Positions 34,404 to 43,588 are shown, counted from the first letter of the stretch. The stretch: 64,000 bases of DNA from Proluteimonas flavola (GCF_021191705.1 NZ_JAIWPU010000005.1:62001-126000), one strand, 5' to 3'. Numbers and translations: made by a program. The notes: generated by a model not told the origin, from the letters alone.

Positions 34404-36101
34404 GTGGCTGCGCTTTCTCCTCAGCCGCTGAATCTGGCGCAGGCGGAGCGCTTCAAACAGGCTCTGAATCTGTTGCAATCCGGGCAACATGCGCAGGCAT
34501 TGTCCATTGCCGAAACCTTGGCCAAGCAGTCGCCCCAGGCGGCAGATGCATGGCAGCTGCTGGGCATGTGTCTGGCGGACAGCGGACGTCCGGTGCAATC
34601 CGATGCGGCGTTCGAACATGCAATGGTCCTGCTGCCCGGCAATGCCATGGTGTCCCGCAACTACGGCATGTGCCTTGCACGGCGCGGCAAGACATTGCGG
34701 GAGCAGGGCCAGTTTGAAGCGGCGGAGCCTGTGTTGCGCAAGGCGCTTGAATTGTCTTCGGAACAGACATCCGCATGGGTGGATCTGGGCGCGGTGCTGC
34801 GTTTTCTGGGGCGCATCGACGAAGCGCTGGCTGCGTTTGAGCGAGCGGAGAAAATGCTGGTTCAACGCGGCGCCAGCACGATAGAAGTGCAGGATGCCAT
34901 CAACGGTGTATTGGCTGATGCTGGTCGCCCAGCGGAAGCGCTGGCATGCGCACGCCGGCTCGTGGCTCGGCATCCGGATCATGTGCCCGCTCACGAAACG
35001 TTGAGCAATCTGCTGTGGGAACACGGGCCGGAGCATGCACCAAGCGAAGACCCGCTGGGTATGTTCCGTACCGCAGCGCGGGCGCAGCCAGGAAACCGCG
35101 CGTTGCAATTGGCGCTTGTGCGAATGTTACTCGCCGCCAAGCATGCGGAAGAGGCTCTTGCGTTGCTTCATCCGCTGCGCAAGCGTGAGCCCGGCAACGC
35201 GTTGCTGGACTGGTTCGCTGCAGACGCACTAGACGCGCTTCAGCAGCGTGAGCAGGCCGCACTACTTTATGAAGCAGCATCACGTGGAGGGCTGGCAGAG
35301 CTGCCGGAGTTTCTCAATGCGCGCGCGCGGCATGCGTTCCGTACGCAGAGATTTGACCTGGCCGCAAGTTGCGCGGCAAGTGTGGTCAAACTCGATCCAG
35401 GCAACCAGGAAGGTTGGTGCCATCAGGGGACGGCATGGCGGCTGACCGGTGATGAGCGGGAACACTGGTTGTGCGACTACGAAGCGCTGGTGGGCTATGT
35501 AGAAGTCGCGCCGCCACCAGGCTACCAAGATGTCTTCTCGTTCCTTCAGGCACTGGAAGCCACACTGGAAGTCATGCATAGCGCCAAGCGGGAACCTGTG
35601 AATCAAAGCGTGCGTGGCGGCACGCAGACTTCGGGTCAGCTGTTTGGACGTGAGGATGCAGTCATTCTTGCGACAGAGTGCGCATTGCGAACAGCTGTCG
35701 AGAACTGGTTGGCCACGTTATCCGTCAGCGCGACCCATCCATTCCTGTCGCGGAACCAGCGCAGCGTGCACTTCGTCGGATCATGGTCCGTGCGGCTCAA
35801 GGCAGCGGGCCGTCATTCCAATCATCTTCATCCGAAGGGTTGGGCAAGTTCCGCGTTCTACGTCGCGCTCCCCGGCAGTGTGCTTGAGCCGGAATCCGCA
35901 TCTCACGCCGGATGGCTTCAGCTTGGACAGCCGTTGGAAGACCTGGGGCTCGACCTGCCACCGCATCGACTCATACGACCGAAGCCGGGTCATCTCGCGC
36001 TGTTTCCGTCTTACATGTGGCACGGCACCGTCCCATTCCATACGCATGATTCACGATTGACAGTCGCCTTTGACATGCAGCCGAAAATAAAGAGCGCCTG
36101 A
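34404..36101 (+). CDS. TPR protein with 2OG-Fe(II) oxygenase domain (2OG-FeII_Oxy_5 type)
   Basis: This 565-residue protein starts at a GTG preceded by TGAGGGG. Residues about 10-340 are TPR-type helical repeats (LLQSGQHAQALSIAETLAKQ, AADAWQLLGMCLADSGRPVQ and so on). Residues about 395-565 form a putative 2-oxoglutarate and iron-dependent oxygenase of the PF13759 kind: NHLHPKGWASSAFYVALP (candidate ligands H474/H476), PKPGHLALFPSYMWHG (H540) and RLTVAFD with the 2OG arginine at R551. Enzymes of this group are frequently encoded beside TonB-dependent receptors. With the AspH-like gene 0.5 kb upstream, it makes a two-hydroxylase cassette. The target is unknown. Confidence 0.85.
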   Translation: MAALSPQPLNLAQAERFKQALNLLQSGQHAQALSIAETLAKQSPQAADAWQLLGMCLADSGRPVQSDAAFEHAMVLLPGNAMVSRNYGMCLARRGKTLREQGQFEAAEPVLRKALELSSEQTSAWVDLGAVLRFLGRIDEALAAFERAEKMLVQRGASTIEVQDAINGVLADAGRPAEALACARRLVARHPDHVPAHETLSNLLWEHGPEHAPSEDPLGMFRTAARAQPGNRALQLALVRMLLAAKHAEEALALLHPLRKREPGNALLDWFAADALDALQQREQAALLYEAASRGGLAELPEFLNARARHAFRTQRFDLAASCAASVVKLDPGNQEGWCHQGTAWRLTGDEREHWLCDYEALVGYVEVAPPPGYQDVFSFLQALEATLEVMHSAKREPVNQSVRGGTQTSGQLFGREDAVILATECALRTAVENWLATLSVSATHPFLSRNQRSVHFVGSWSVRLKAAGRHSNHLHPKGWASSAFYVALPGSVLEPESASHAGWLQLGQPLEDLGLDLPPHRLIRPKPGHLALFPSYMWHGTVPFHTHDSRLTVAFDMQPKIKSA

Positions 36102-36267
36102 TCTGGGCTGCGCTTTTCTGCCGTCCTTGCCGCAATGGATAATGCCGTGTAATCCTCTGCGCAGGATGCGCCTGTCTGCTGCGCGCGCCTTCGATTTCAC
36201 GAGTGCGCGAGATATGATGTCCTATGGGTCTTTATGCAGGTTCCCCAGCTCTTTCGAGGCATACGCT

Positions 36268-36615
36268 ATGCACATCGATTCTGATGGTTCGATCCCTTTG
36301 TCCAAGTATTCCCTACCCAGTGCCTCATGGCAGCGCCGCATTCGCCACCTGTCGCTTGCTGCCCTGCTCACCGGGCTGCTGTCCGTCGGGCATACAACGG
36401 CCCAAGAGGCTGAACAGCCCGCCGCCGCGCAGGCCGTCGCGCCAAACAATCCTGGTAGAAATGGCAAGGTATGCCGTTCTGAGGACGTCACCGGCAGTCG
36501 GATGCGCAAGCGGGTTTGTTACACGCCAGAACAATGGGACGCCCGCCAGCGGGCAGCGCGTGAGGCGGTGCGCAACTTGGACAACAGGCCAGTAGGCAAG
36601 ATCGGCGAAGGGTGA
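36268..36615 (+). CDS. Small exported two-cysteine protein with VTGSR motif
   Basis: The start MHIDSDGSIP, with GAGG nine bases upstream, gives 115 residues. A long n-region is followed by a hydrophobic stretch (LSLAALLTGLLSVGHTTA) and a probable cleavage site near residue 46. The mature peptide is about 70 residues: a low-complexity linker, then CRSEDVTGSRMRKRVC with cysteines at 69 and 84 and VTGSR at 74-78, then a charged helix (TPEQWDARQRAAREAVRNL). The C-x-x-x-D/E-VTGSR-C-T-EQW pattern is, as I recall, common in small proteins of sphingomonads and caulobacters with no known role. It could be a hydroxylase substrate. A terminator follows. Confidence 0.75.
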   Translation: MHIDSDGSIPLSKYSLPSASWQRRIRHLSLAALLTGLLSVGHTTAQEAEQPAAAQAVAPNNPGRNGKVCRSEDVTGSRMRKRVCYTPEQWDARQRAAREAVRNLDNRPVGKIGEG

Positions 36616-36689
36616 TTTCCCGGCAGCTGGGGCAGGTCTCCAGCCGTCAACCATCGCTGTGTGCGACAAGGCGGTAGGCGGATATGCAG

Positions 36690-36726
36690 AAAGGCGGCGG
36701 GCCGAAACCCGCCGCCTTTCTGTTTG
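36690..36726 (+). terminator. Intrinsic terminator between the small exported gene and the convergent receptor gene
   Basis: AAAGGCGGCGGG and CCCGCCGCCTTT form a perfect 12-base-pair stem with a six-base loop, followed by CTGTTTG. The A-run on the left side lets it act in both directions, serving the receptor gene that ends at 36743 as well. Confidence 0.88.
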
Positions 36727-36742
36727 TTGCGTCCTGAGTCGA

Positions 36743-39661
36743 TCAGAACTTCAGCGCAATGCTCCCGAAGATGTAACGACCGACTTGGTCGTAGCCACCG
36801 AGGGCGTTGGCATTGGCCGATAGACCACTGTCACCCGAGAACGGCGGTTCCTTGTCCAACACATTGTTAACGCCAAGGCTCAACGTGGCAGCGCCGAAGC
36901 TCACGCTGCCGTTCAGGTCGAGGTAGTTGTACGAGCCTACCCCATTGTCGAGCCAGATCACGCGATCATCATCGGTGAGTGGGCTTCCATCCACGTCCTT
37001 GTAATCCATGCCGTCGATATAGCGCCAGCGCAAGCCCAGCGCGTAACGGTCCCATGCATAGCGCACCGAGGCAATGCTGCGGATCTCCGGCGTCTGGCAG
37101 AGGTAGGTTTCGTTGACCAAGCCCGTGCAGTCGTACCCGGTGCTCGGCTGCGACGAAAGTGTCTGGGTGTAGTCATCGAGAACGTAGTTGGCTGCCAGGC
37201 TGGTGCTCAGGCGGCCCGGGCCGAGGTTGAAGGAATAGTTCGCCGCGAAGTCGAGACCGGAGCGCTTGTAGATGCCGATGTTGCCGGGCAGATTGTTGAT
37301 GTGTCCGGTCAGGGGGTCGGAAGACAGGCCCACCCACAGGTCGTACTCGCCCGAGCGTGCATCACGGTTGATTCGGTCGCAGTACAGATTCTGCTCCATG
37401 CAGAGGATCTGGATCGTGTTGTACCCGATGCCGCCGATCGCGCCTTCAATCTCGACCCTGTACCAGTCGATCGACAGGTTCAGATTGTCGATCGGCTCAA
37501 TCGCAAAGCCGAGGGTATAGGTATCAGCCTCTTCGGGCTCTAGGCTGGGGTTGCCGCCCGTCATGTTGTAATACTGGTTGGCTGGGTTGCTGGGCACGTT
37601 GCCATACGCAGCCAACGGAACGCCTGCGCGCGCGCACTGTTCCGCGCTGTAGCTGGGGTTTGCGCCGGCACAGAGGTCGGTACCACCACTGTTTAGGGCG
37701 ATGCGCTGGGTGTAGTACAGATTATTCAGGCCGGGAGCGCGGACGGCGCGGTTGTAGCCGGCGCGCACCAGCAGCCTGTTGTCCCAGAACATGCTGCTCA
37801 GGCCGGCCTTGTAGGTATTGTAGTTGCCCGAGGTCTCGTCATCCGAGTATCGGAAGCCGAGCGAGGCATCCAAGCGGTTGAACGCACCACCACCCACATA
37901 GATCGGCAGCGCAGCTTCGAAGAAGAAGTCGTTCACCGTGTTGGAGGCGTTGACGGGGAGGCTGGCTGCACCGGCACCGGCAAAGTTGCCTGCCGCGGAA
38001 TCGCTGTCGTATTCGGTTTCGAAGGAATAGTCGCGACGCTCCATGCCGATGGCCAAGCCGATTTCTTCGCCGTCTGCGCTGGGGAAGCCCCAGCCGAGGA
38101 AGCCGTTGGCTTCGGCGGAGAACGCACGATAGCTGGTCTTGTAGACGCTGAAGCTGGTGCCGGCCATCGCCGCTGCCGCGTCCGCGTCGATCTGGTCTGT
38201 CCAAATGTCGTACGGCAGGCAGCCTTGGAAGGTGCCATACGTGGGGTCATTACAGCCGAGGGACGCAGCCGCGATGCGGGAGATCAAGAAGTCGTTCTTG
38301 CCGACTTCGACGGTCTTGGTCTTGCCGGAGACCAGAGACGCATCGTAGGTCCACGACGAGTCGAAAAAGGCGCCCCGGACACCTGCGGTGATGCGGTGGG
38401 TGCTGTCGTCGGAGCTGCTGATGCGCGGTCCCCCCTCGACGTTGCGCTTCCACATCGTAATGCGGGCCATGTCGGTGGTGACGCCGGCGTCGGTACACAG
38501 GGTGCCGATGAGCGGGTTGGCGCAATTTACATTGATCGGCACGCCGAACGCGCCGGATTCTGCGATCTGGACATCGGAATTGCGCTCCAGAAACAGCGCC
38601 TCGATATACGGCTCGAAGTACTCGTTGATCTCGTAGCTGCCCATGAAGCCAGCAGTGATGCGCTTGTCAGGACGCTGGTAGAAGTTGATAGGCGCGTAGT
38701 TGTAGACGTAGGTGCCGTTCTCGTAGCCGCTGCCATTCCAGACGTAATTGGCATTCGTGCCTTGCGGCCACGGGATGACGCCACCAGCGCCGTCGTTGAG
38801 GGTGGGATCCCACCGGTTGACCGTGAAGCGGCCTGGGTTGGCCGTGCCAGAGCCACCGCATTGCGGTGCGTCATACCACACCGAACAGTAGGAGTAGTCG
38901 CGTTGTCCATGATAAAGAGCGTCGTTCTCACGCCAAGTCAGCCAGCCCACGGCGTGGCCCCTGTTGTCGGCGAAACTCCCACCGATCACGAGATCGGCGT
39001 TGCGGCTGATGCCGTCGAAGCCAGAGTTACCGCTCGGGGCCTGATAGCCCGCCTCTTCGTTGAGGCCTTGCCAGTACCCGTTGTCGTTGTCGTGCTGGTA
39101 AGCGGAATAACCGAAGTTGAGGTGGACGCCCTCGAACTTGTCATCGAGCACGAAATTGACCACGCCGGCCACGGCGTCCGCGCCGTAAACCGCTGAGGCG
39201 CCGCCGGAGAGAATGTCGACGCGCCTGATGAGCGCTGCTGGGACGATGGATGGATCGGTGATCTCGTTGCGACTGGCGGGCAGGCGGCGACCGTTGACGA
39301 GTGTCAACGTCCGCTGCGGCCCAAGGCCACGCATGGAGACCGTCGCATGACCGTACGAGCCGTTGTTCTCGAAATTGTCGAAGCTAAGATCGACCTGTGG
39401 GTACTGGTTGACGAGATCCTCGACCGTCGTGGCACCGTACTGTGTGAACTCCTCTGCGCTGATCTCCGTGACGGGGCTGGAGGCGGTGAACGTCTGGCTC
39501 TTGATGCGTGAGCCGGTGACCGTGATCGTGTCGAGTTCGGTGGCGCTGGTGGAGGCTTGCGTGTCTTGGGCAAGCGCAACGCCAGTGCCGGCGACGCTGG
39601 TCACGCCCGCAATGAGTGCGAACGTGATCGCATCTCGCAGCTTGTTAGTCTTCAAAATCAT
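36743..39661 (-). CDS. Large TonB-dependent receptor of the hydroxylase island
   Basis: This 972-residue precursor has a signal peptide ending near GVALAQ (residue 32). The N-terminal DTITVTGSRI (44-53) combines a TonB-box-like segment and VTGSR, and the plug follows (EEFTQYGATTVEDLVNQYP, VSMRGLGPQRTLTLVNGRRL, VDILSGGASAVYGADAVAG). A long barrel ends in the C-terminal Phe of FGSIALKF. It belongs to the large DTITVTGSRI receptor group abundant in xanthomonads and alteromonads, thought to import peptides, glycans or iron chelates. The ribosome-binding site is GGAGAG. It faces the two-hydroxylase run across a bidirectional terminator. Base composition is lower in GC than in flanking housekeeping genes. 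Confidence 0.92.
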   Translation of the reverse strand: MILKTNKLRDAITFALIAGVTSVAGTGVALAQDTQASTSATELDTITVTGSRIKSQTFTASSPVTEISAEEFTQYGATTVEDLVNQYPQVDLSFDNFENNGSYGHATVSMRGLGPQRTLTLVNGRRLPASRNEITDPSIVPAALIRRVDILSGGASAVYGADAVAGVVNFVLDDKFEGVHLNFGYSAYQHDNDNGYWQGLNEEAGYQAPSGNSGFDGISRNADLVIGGSFADNRGHAVGWLTWRENDALYHGQRDYSYCSVWYDAPQCGGSGTANPGRFTVNRWDPTLNDGAGGVIPWPQGTNANYVWNGSGYENGTYVYNYAPINFYQRPDKRITAGFMGSYEINEYFEPYIEALFLERNSDVQIAESGAFGVPINVNCANPLIGTLCTDAGVTTDMARITMWKRNVEGGPRISSSDDSTHRITAGVRGAFFDSSWTYDASLVSGKTKTVEVGKNDFLISRIAAASLGCNDPTYGTFQGCLPYDIWTDQIDADAAAAMAGTSFSVYKTSYRAFSAEANGFLGWGFPSADGEEIGLAIGMERRDYSFETEYDSDSAAGNFAGAGAASLPVNASNTVNDFFFEAALPIYVGGGAFNRLDASLGFRYSDDETSGNYNTYKAGLSSMFWDNRLLVRAGYNRAVRAPGLNNLYYTQRIALNSGGTDLCAGANPSYSAEQCARAGVPLAAYGNVPSNPANQYYNMTGGNPSLEPEEADTYTLGFAIEPIDNLNLSIDWYRVEIEGAIGGIGYNTIQILCMEQNLYCDRINRDARSGEYDLWVGLSSDPLTGHINNLPGNIGIYKRSGLDFAANYSFNLGPGRLSTSLAANYVLDDYTQTLSSQPSTGYDCTGLVNETYLCQTPEIRSIASVRYAWDRYALGLRWRYIDGMDYKDVDGSPLTDDDRVIWLDNGVGSYNYLDLNGSVSFGAATLSLGVNNVLDKEPPFSGDSGLSANANALGGYDQVGRYIFGSIALKF

Positions 39662-39929
39662 CTCTCTACTCTCCAGTGAGTCGTGGGATATCCCCGGCGA
39701 GACCCGCCGCAGTCGTCAAGAAAGACGCCAAAAGCGGCAAAGCCGAGCCCGATACTAGCGAGGCTCGAAAGAAAATTAAAGTGGTGTTAAAAAAAGATGT
39801 GGATCGCGTGAATTCAGTGCGGTCGGCGCGCGAATTTCAAACGCGGTCGGTACGCTTGAGACCGCGGATCTTGCGAGTCCAAGGCTGCGCGGGGTTGACC
39901 GGTTTTACGCGAGGCTGAGCAGAAACGGA

Positions 39930-40781
39930 TCAGAGATCTTGCTGATACCGGATATACGGCACCGCACCCTCGTCGTCCGCGTTCTCGGTCATCTTCGAGA
40001 ACGGGTTCTTGCCGCGGGTGATGACGTTGTCGGCGCCAACCGTGAGCTGGCCGCTCCACGGGGTGCGCCAGCTGACGCCGAGGCCGACGCCTTCCCATTT
40101 CGGGAGGCCGGGGGTGTCGACGACCTGGCCGACGATGTTGGCACTGAAACGGCCGATGCCACCGCCGATGCTGAGGCTGCGGCTGGTCCAGTGGTCGCTG
40201 AGCGTGGCGGGCGCGGCCGATGTCGGAATCAGCGTGGCCTTGGCCAGGGTGCCGGCGAGTGAGACGTAGGCGTCGTCGCCGATGTCCTTCTTGGCGAAGA
40301 CGGTGAGGTCGTGGAGATCGACCTGGCCAGCGGAGCCGACCCGCGAGGGGCTGAGAAAGCCGGGCAGGGTGTCGCGGCCTTCCCCGAGGGTCAGGCCGAC
40401 GCCGCCGCCGGGGCGGCTCATGCTCGCGGTGGCGCTGGCACGGCGGGCGCCAGGGGTGTTGTCGCCGACCGAGGCCAACTGGCAGTTGCGCGCCAGGCTG
40501 CTGACCGCGCCGTTGAAGCTGCTGCCGGGGCTGCACAGCAAAGCCAGGGAGCTGCCGGATTCGAGGCCGAATGCGGTATCGAACTGGCTTTCGCCGAAGC
40601 GCCAGCGGCGGCTCGACTGGTTGGCGGTCGCGGGCTCGAGGACCAGGAAGGCCTCGACATTGCCGGACGTGTCGAGCACGGGCAGCACGGTCTGGTTGCG
40701 TTTTTCCTGCGCGGCCGCGCCCGAGGCCGCCGCGAGGGCGAGACCGAGGGCAAGGACGAGGCGTGTGACAGGCAATCGCAT
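39930..40781 (-). CDS. Exported protein of unknown function, possible outer-membrane barrel
   Basis: This 283-residue precursor has a signal peptide (LVLALGLALAAASGAAA, cleavage before QEKRNQ). The mature protein shows a Ser/Gly-rich middle (SLALLCSPGSSFNGAVSSLA, with Cys residues 20-odd apart) and alternating strands toward the C-terminus (VGLGVSWRTPWSGQLTVGAD, VPYIRYQQDL), which would suit a small barrel or autotransporter-like fold. I do not recognise the family. It lies 268 bases upstream of the receptor gene on the same strand, separated by an AT-rich region. It may therefore be expressed separately. A palindrome in its own leader is noted at 40826. Confidence 0.65.
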   Translation of the reverse strand: MRLPVTRLVLALGLALAAASGAAAQEKRNQTVLPVLDTSGNVEAFLVLEPATANQSSRRWRFGESQFDTAFGLESGSSLALLCSPGSSFNGAVSSLARNCQLASVGDNTPGARRASATASMSRPGGGVGLTLGEGRDTLPGFLSPSRVGSAGQVDLHDLTVFAKKDIGDDAYVSLAGTLAKATLIPTSAAPATLSDHWTSRSLSIGGGIGRFSANIVGQVVDTPGLPKWEGVGLGVSWRTPWSGQLTVGADNVITRGKNPFSKMTENADDEGAVPYIRYQQDL

Positions 40782-40825
40782 GGCCGATGTGACCCGGGCT
40801 CAGCCCGGAAGTTCCCCTATCGTTC

Positions 40826-40835
40826 GTTCCGGAAC
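40826..40835. promoter_or_regulatory. Palindrome GTTCCGGAAC in the leader of the unknown exported gene
   Basis: GTTCCGGAAC is a perfect 10-base palindrome, flanked by further GTTC/GAAC half-sites at 40822 and 40844. It lies beside an AT-rich stretch (40844-40862) that may hold the promoter of the leftward gene. A regulator site is plausible, but the regulator is unknown. Confidence 0.35.
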
Positions 40836-40886
40836 TCTAGAACATTTATATTTCTTTAACAATCGGTGCCGGGCGACCGGATGCCG

Positions 40887-41789
40887 TTACTGCAACCGCT
40901 CCGACACTTCCACGTCGACTTCGGGCGTTTCGAGCAGTTGATCGATCTCTTCGGCACTGAATCCGTAGGACTGTCCACAGAACTCGCAGATCACCCTGGC
41001 CTCCCCATCGACGATCGCGGCGCGGGCCTCGTCGGCGCCAAGCGACACCAGCATCTCTTCGACGCGACCCCGGGAGCAGGAGCACCCGAATGCCAGCGGT
41101 CGTTCCCCGAGCAACTGCGGTGCGTCTTCCGGGAACAGGCGCGACAGCAGCGTCCCGGTGGACCATCGAAGCAATTCGGCTGTCGACAGGGTGTCAAACA
41201 GGACGCTGACGCGATTCCAGCCGTCGTCATCCCCTTCGTCGCCCGGCAGCTTCTGCAGCATGAGGCCGGCGGCCTCGTCCCCGTCGACCGCCAGCAGCAC
41301 CCGCGTGGGCAGTTGCTCGGACTGGCGGAAGTAGTCCTCGAACGCGCCCGACAGCGATTCGGCCGTCAGCGCGACCAGGCCCTGATAGCGGTTGGGCTCG
41401 CGATGCGGCGAGGGGTTCTCGATCGTGATCGCGAGCAGCGCGTGGTCGCCGAGCGCGCGCAGGTCGCGCGAGACGTCCGCGCCGTCGCCGTCGAACCGGG
41501 CGATGCCGCGGATCGTGCCGGCAGCCGTGCATTCGGCGAACAGCGTGCGCAGTGGGCCCGGGGTGCGCAGTTGCACCGACAGGCGGCCGTCGACCTTGGC
41601 GTGACCGGTGAACAAGGCGGACGCCACGCAGGCTTCGCCCAGCATCTCTTCGATCGTCGGCGGGTAGGAGCCATTCGCGCGCACGGCCTGCCAGGCCTCG
41701 CGCAGATGGACGCGCACGCCGCGCACGCCGGCGGTCTGCAGGAGGAAGCGTGACAGGCGGTCGCTGTCGGGCTGGGCGATGTCGGTCAT
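40887..41789 (-). CDS. hslO: Redox-regulated chaperone Hsp33
   Basis: The start MTDIAQPDSD gives 300 residues. The N-terminal domain carries SRFLLQTAGVRGVRVHL, the GEACVASALFTGHAKVDGRL segment and IARFDG. The C-terminal redox switch is intact, with C236-x-C238 and C268-x-x-C271 arranged as in the zinc centre of Hsp33. Oxidation releases the zinc, forms two disulfides and activates the holdase, protecting proteins under oxidative stress. No hslR-type partner is adjacent. The gene is divergent from mtgA with a 59-base shared region. Confidence 0.96.
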   Translation of the reverse strand: MTDIAQPDSDRLSRFLLQTAGVRGVRVHLREAWQAVRANGSYPPTIEEMLGEACVASALFTGHAKVDGRLSVQLRTPGPLRTLFAECTAAGTIRGIARFDGDGADVSRDLRALGDHALLAITIENPSPHREPNRYQGLVALTAESLSGAFEDYFRQSEQLPTRVLLAVDGDEAAGLMLQKLPGDEGDDDGWNRVSVLFDTLSTAELLRWSTGTLLSRLFPEDAPQLLGERPLAFGCSCSRGRVEEMLVSLGADEARAAIVDGEARVICEFCGQSYGFSAEEIDQLLETPEVDVEVSERLQ

Positions 41790-41848
41790 GTCGGCTCGCA
41801 AGGGATTTCGATTGGCGGCATTAGGAAGCGACCGATAGAGTGGCCGCC

Positions 41849-42607
41849 ATGGAACAACCGGCTCTCCGACATGGGGACGGCGCTGCCGTCCCGCAAGCAC
41901 GCACCTCGTTCACCCGCCGCTGGCTGCGCCGGCTGCTGTGGCTGGGCGTGCTCCTCGCTGTGCTGCCGGTGTTGCAGGTGCTGATCCTGCGCTTCATCGA
42001 TCCGCCGTTTTCGACCTTCATGGCGATCCGGCAGGTCGAGGCTTGGACGGGCGGCGAGCGCGATTTCAACCTGTATTACCAGTGGCGCGATCTCGACCGC
42101 ATCGCGTCGTCGCTGCCGGTCTCGGTGATCGCCGCCGAGGACCAGAATTTCGCCCAGCACCGCGGGTTCGATCTGGACGCGATCGAGAAGGCGCGCGCGC
42201 ACAACGCGAGTGGCGGTCGCATGCGCGGCGCCAGCACGATCAGCCAGCAGACCGCGAAGAACCTGTACCTGTGGGGCGGGCGCAGCTGGGTGCGCAAAGG
42301 GCTGGAGGCCTACTACACGCTGCTGATCGAGACGCTGTGGCCGAAGACGCGGATCCTCGAGGTCTACGTCAACGTGGCCGAGTTCGGCGATGGCATCTAC
42401 GGCGCGCAGGCCGCGGCGAAGCGGCACTTCGGCAAGGACGCAGCGCAACTGAGCGCTGGCGAAAGCGCGCGGCTGGCGGCGGTACTGCCGAGTCCGCGAC
42501 GTTACAGCGCCTCGCGTCCCGGCCCCTACGTGCAGCGACGCGCGCAATGGATCCAGCGCAACGCGCGCCAGATCGGCGGCGAGTCGTATCTGGAGGCGCT
42601 CGAGTGA
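41849..42607 (+). CDS. mtgA: Monofunctional biosynthetic peptidoglycan transglycosylase
   Basis: This 252-residue GT51 glycosyltransferase has one N-terminal membrane helix ([19 protein letters not shown]). The catalytic motifs are intact: [15 protein letters not shown] with the catalytic glutamate at 97, [29 protein letters not shown] and [20 protein letters not shown]. There is no transpeptidase domain. It polymerises lipid II into glycan strands. A GTG three codons upstream is an alternative start. Its TGA overlaps the next gene's GTG start, so the two are translationally coupled. Confidence 0.96.
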   Translation: MEQPALRHGDGAAVPQARTSFTRRWLRRLLWLGVLLAVLPVLQVLILRFIDPPFSTFMAIRQVEAWTGGERDFNLYYQWRDLDRIASSLPVSVIAAEDQNFAQHRGFDLDAIEKARAHNASGGRMRGASTISQQTAKNLYLWGGRSWVRKGLEAYYTLLIETLWPKTRILEVYVNVAEFGDGIYGAQAAAKRHFGKDAAQLSAGESARLAAVLPSPRRYSASRPGPYVQRRAQWIQRNARQIGGESYLEALE

Positions 42608-43584
42608 GTGCGCGCGATCGGCTGACCATCGTCATCGCCGCGTTCGACGAGGCCCATGCGCTGCCGGTCCTGCATCCGCGCATCGCCGCGGTCATGGAGA
42701 CGCTCGCCGCGGACGGGATCGAGGCGCGTGTGCTGTACGTCGACGACGGCAGTGGCGATGCGACCTGGCAGGTGCTGCAGGGCATCGCGGCCGGCGACGC
42801 GCGCGTGGCGCTGCTGCGGCTGTCGCGCAATTTCGGCAAGGAAGTCGCGCTGACCGCGGGCCTCGACATGGTGACCGAAGGTGCGGCGATGATCCTCGAT
42901 GCCGATGGGCAGGATCCGCCGGAACTGATTCCGCAGTTCGTCGCGCATTGGCGTAATGGCTACGACGACGTGCACGGCACGCGCATGAGTCGCGAGGGCG
43001 AAAGCTGGCTCAAGCGGTCGACCGCGCATCTGTTCTATCGCGTCATCCAGCGTCTGGCCAAGACGCCGGTGCCGGCCGACACGGGCGACTACCGCCTGCT
43101 GTCGCCCCGTGCGCTCGACGGCCTGCGCCAGTTGCGCGAGCGCCATCGCTTCATGAAAGGCCTGTTCGGCTGGATCGGCTTCAACCGCATCGCGGTGCCG
43201 TATGCACGCGAGCAGCGGATCGCCGGGCAGACCAAGTTCGGCTTCTGGCGGTTGTGGAATTTCGCGCTGGACGGCGTGACGAGTTTTTCGACCGCGCCCC
43301 TGCGATTGGCAACCTATGTCGGCGTGTTCACCGCGTGTGGCGCGTTCGCGTTCGCGCTCTACGTGATCGGCAAGGCCCTGATGTACGGGGACCGCGTCGC
43401 CGGCTGGCCGACGATGATGGCGGTGATCCTGTTCCTGGGCGGCGTGCAACTGGTCGCGCTGGGCGTGATCGGCGAGTATCTGGGCCGCCTGTACGAAGAA
43501 TCCAAGCAGCGCCCGCTCTATCTGGTCAGTGTCTGGCAGCCGGCACCGGCGCCGGCTGTATTGAACACGCCGCCAGACATCTGA
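42604..43584 (+). CDS. GtrB-like polyprenyl-phosphate glycosyltransferase (GT2)
   Basis: This 326-residue protein begins with GTG overlapping the mtgA stop (GTGA). The GT2 catalytic domain has [31 protein letters not shown] and [15 protein letters not shown]. After [14 protein letters not shown] and [19 protein letters not shown] come two C-terminal membrane helices ([38 protein letters not shown]) and [16 protein letters not shown]. This is the layout of GtrB/DPM1-type enzymes that load a sugar on undecaprenyl phosphate. No GtrA-type flippase or second transferase is adjacent. Coupling to mtgA suggests a link with envelope synthesis. Confidence 0.9.
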   Translation: MSARDRLTIVIAAFDEAHALPVLHPRIAAVMETLAADGIEARVLYVDDGSGDATWQVLQGIAAGDARVALLRLSRNFGKEVALTAGLDMVTEGAAMILDADGQDPPELIPQFVAHWRNGYDDVHGTRMSREGESWLKRSTAHLFYRVIQRLAKTPVPADTGDYRLLSPRALDGLRQLRERHRFMKGLFGWIGFNRIAVPYAREQRIAGQTKFGFWRLWNFALDGVTSFSTAPLRLATYVGVFTACGAFAFALYVIGKALMYGDRVAGWPTMMAVILFLGGVQLVALGVIGEYLGRLYEESKQRPLYLVSVWQPAPAPAVLNTPPDI

Positions 43585-43588
43585 TCGC

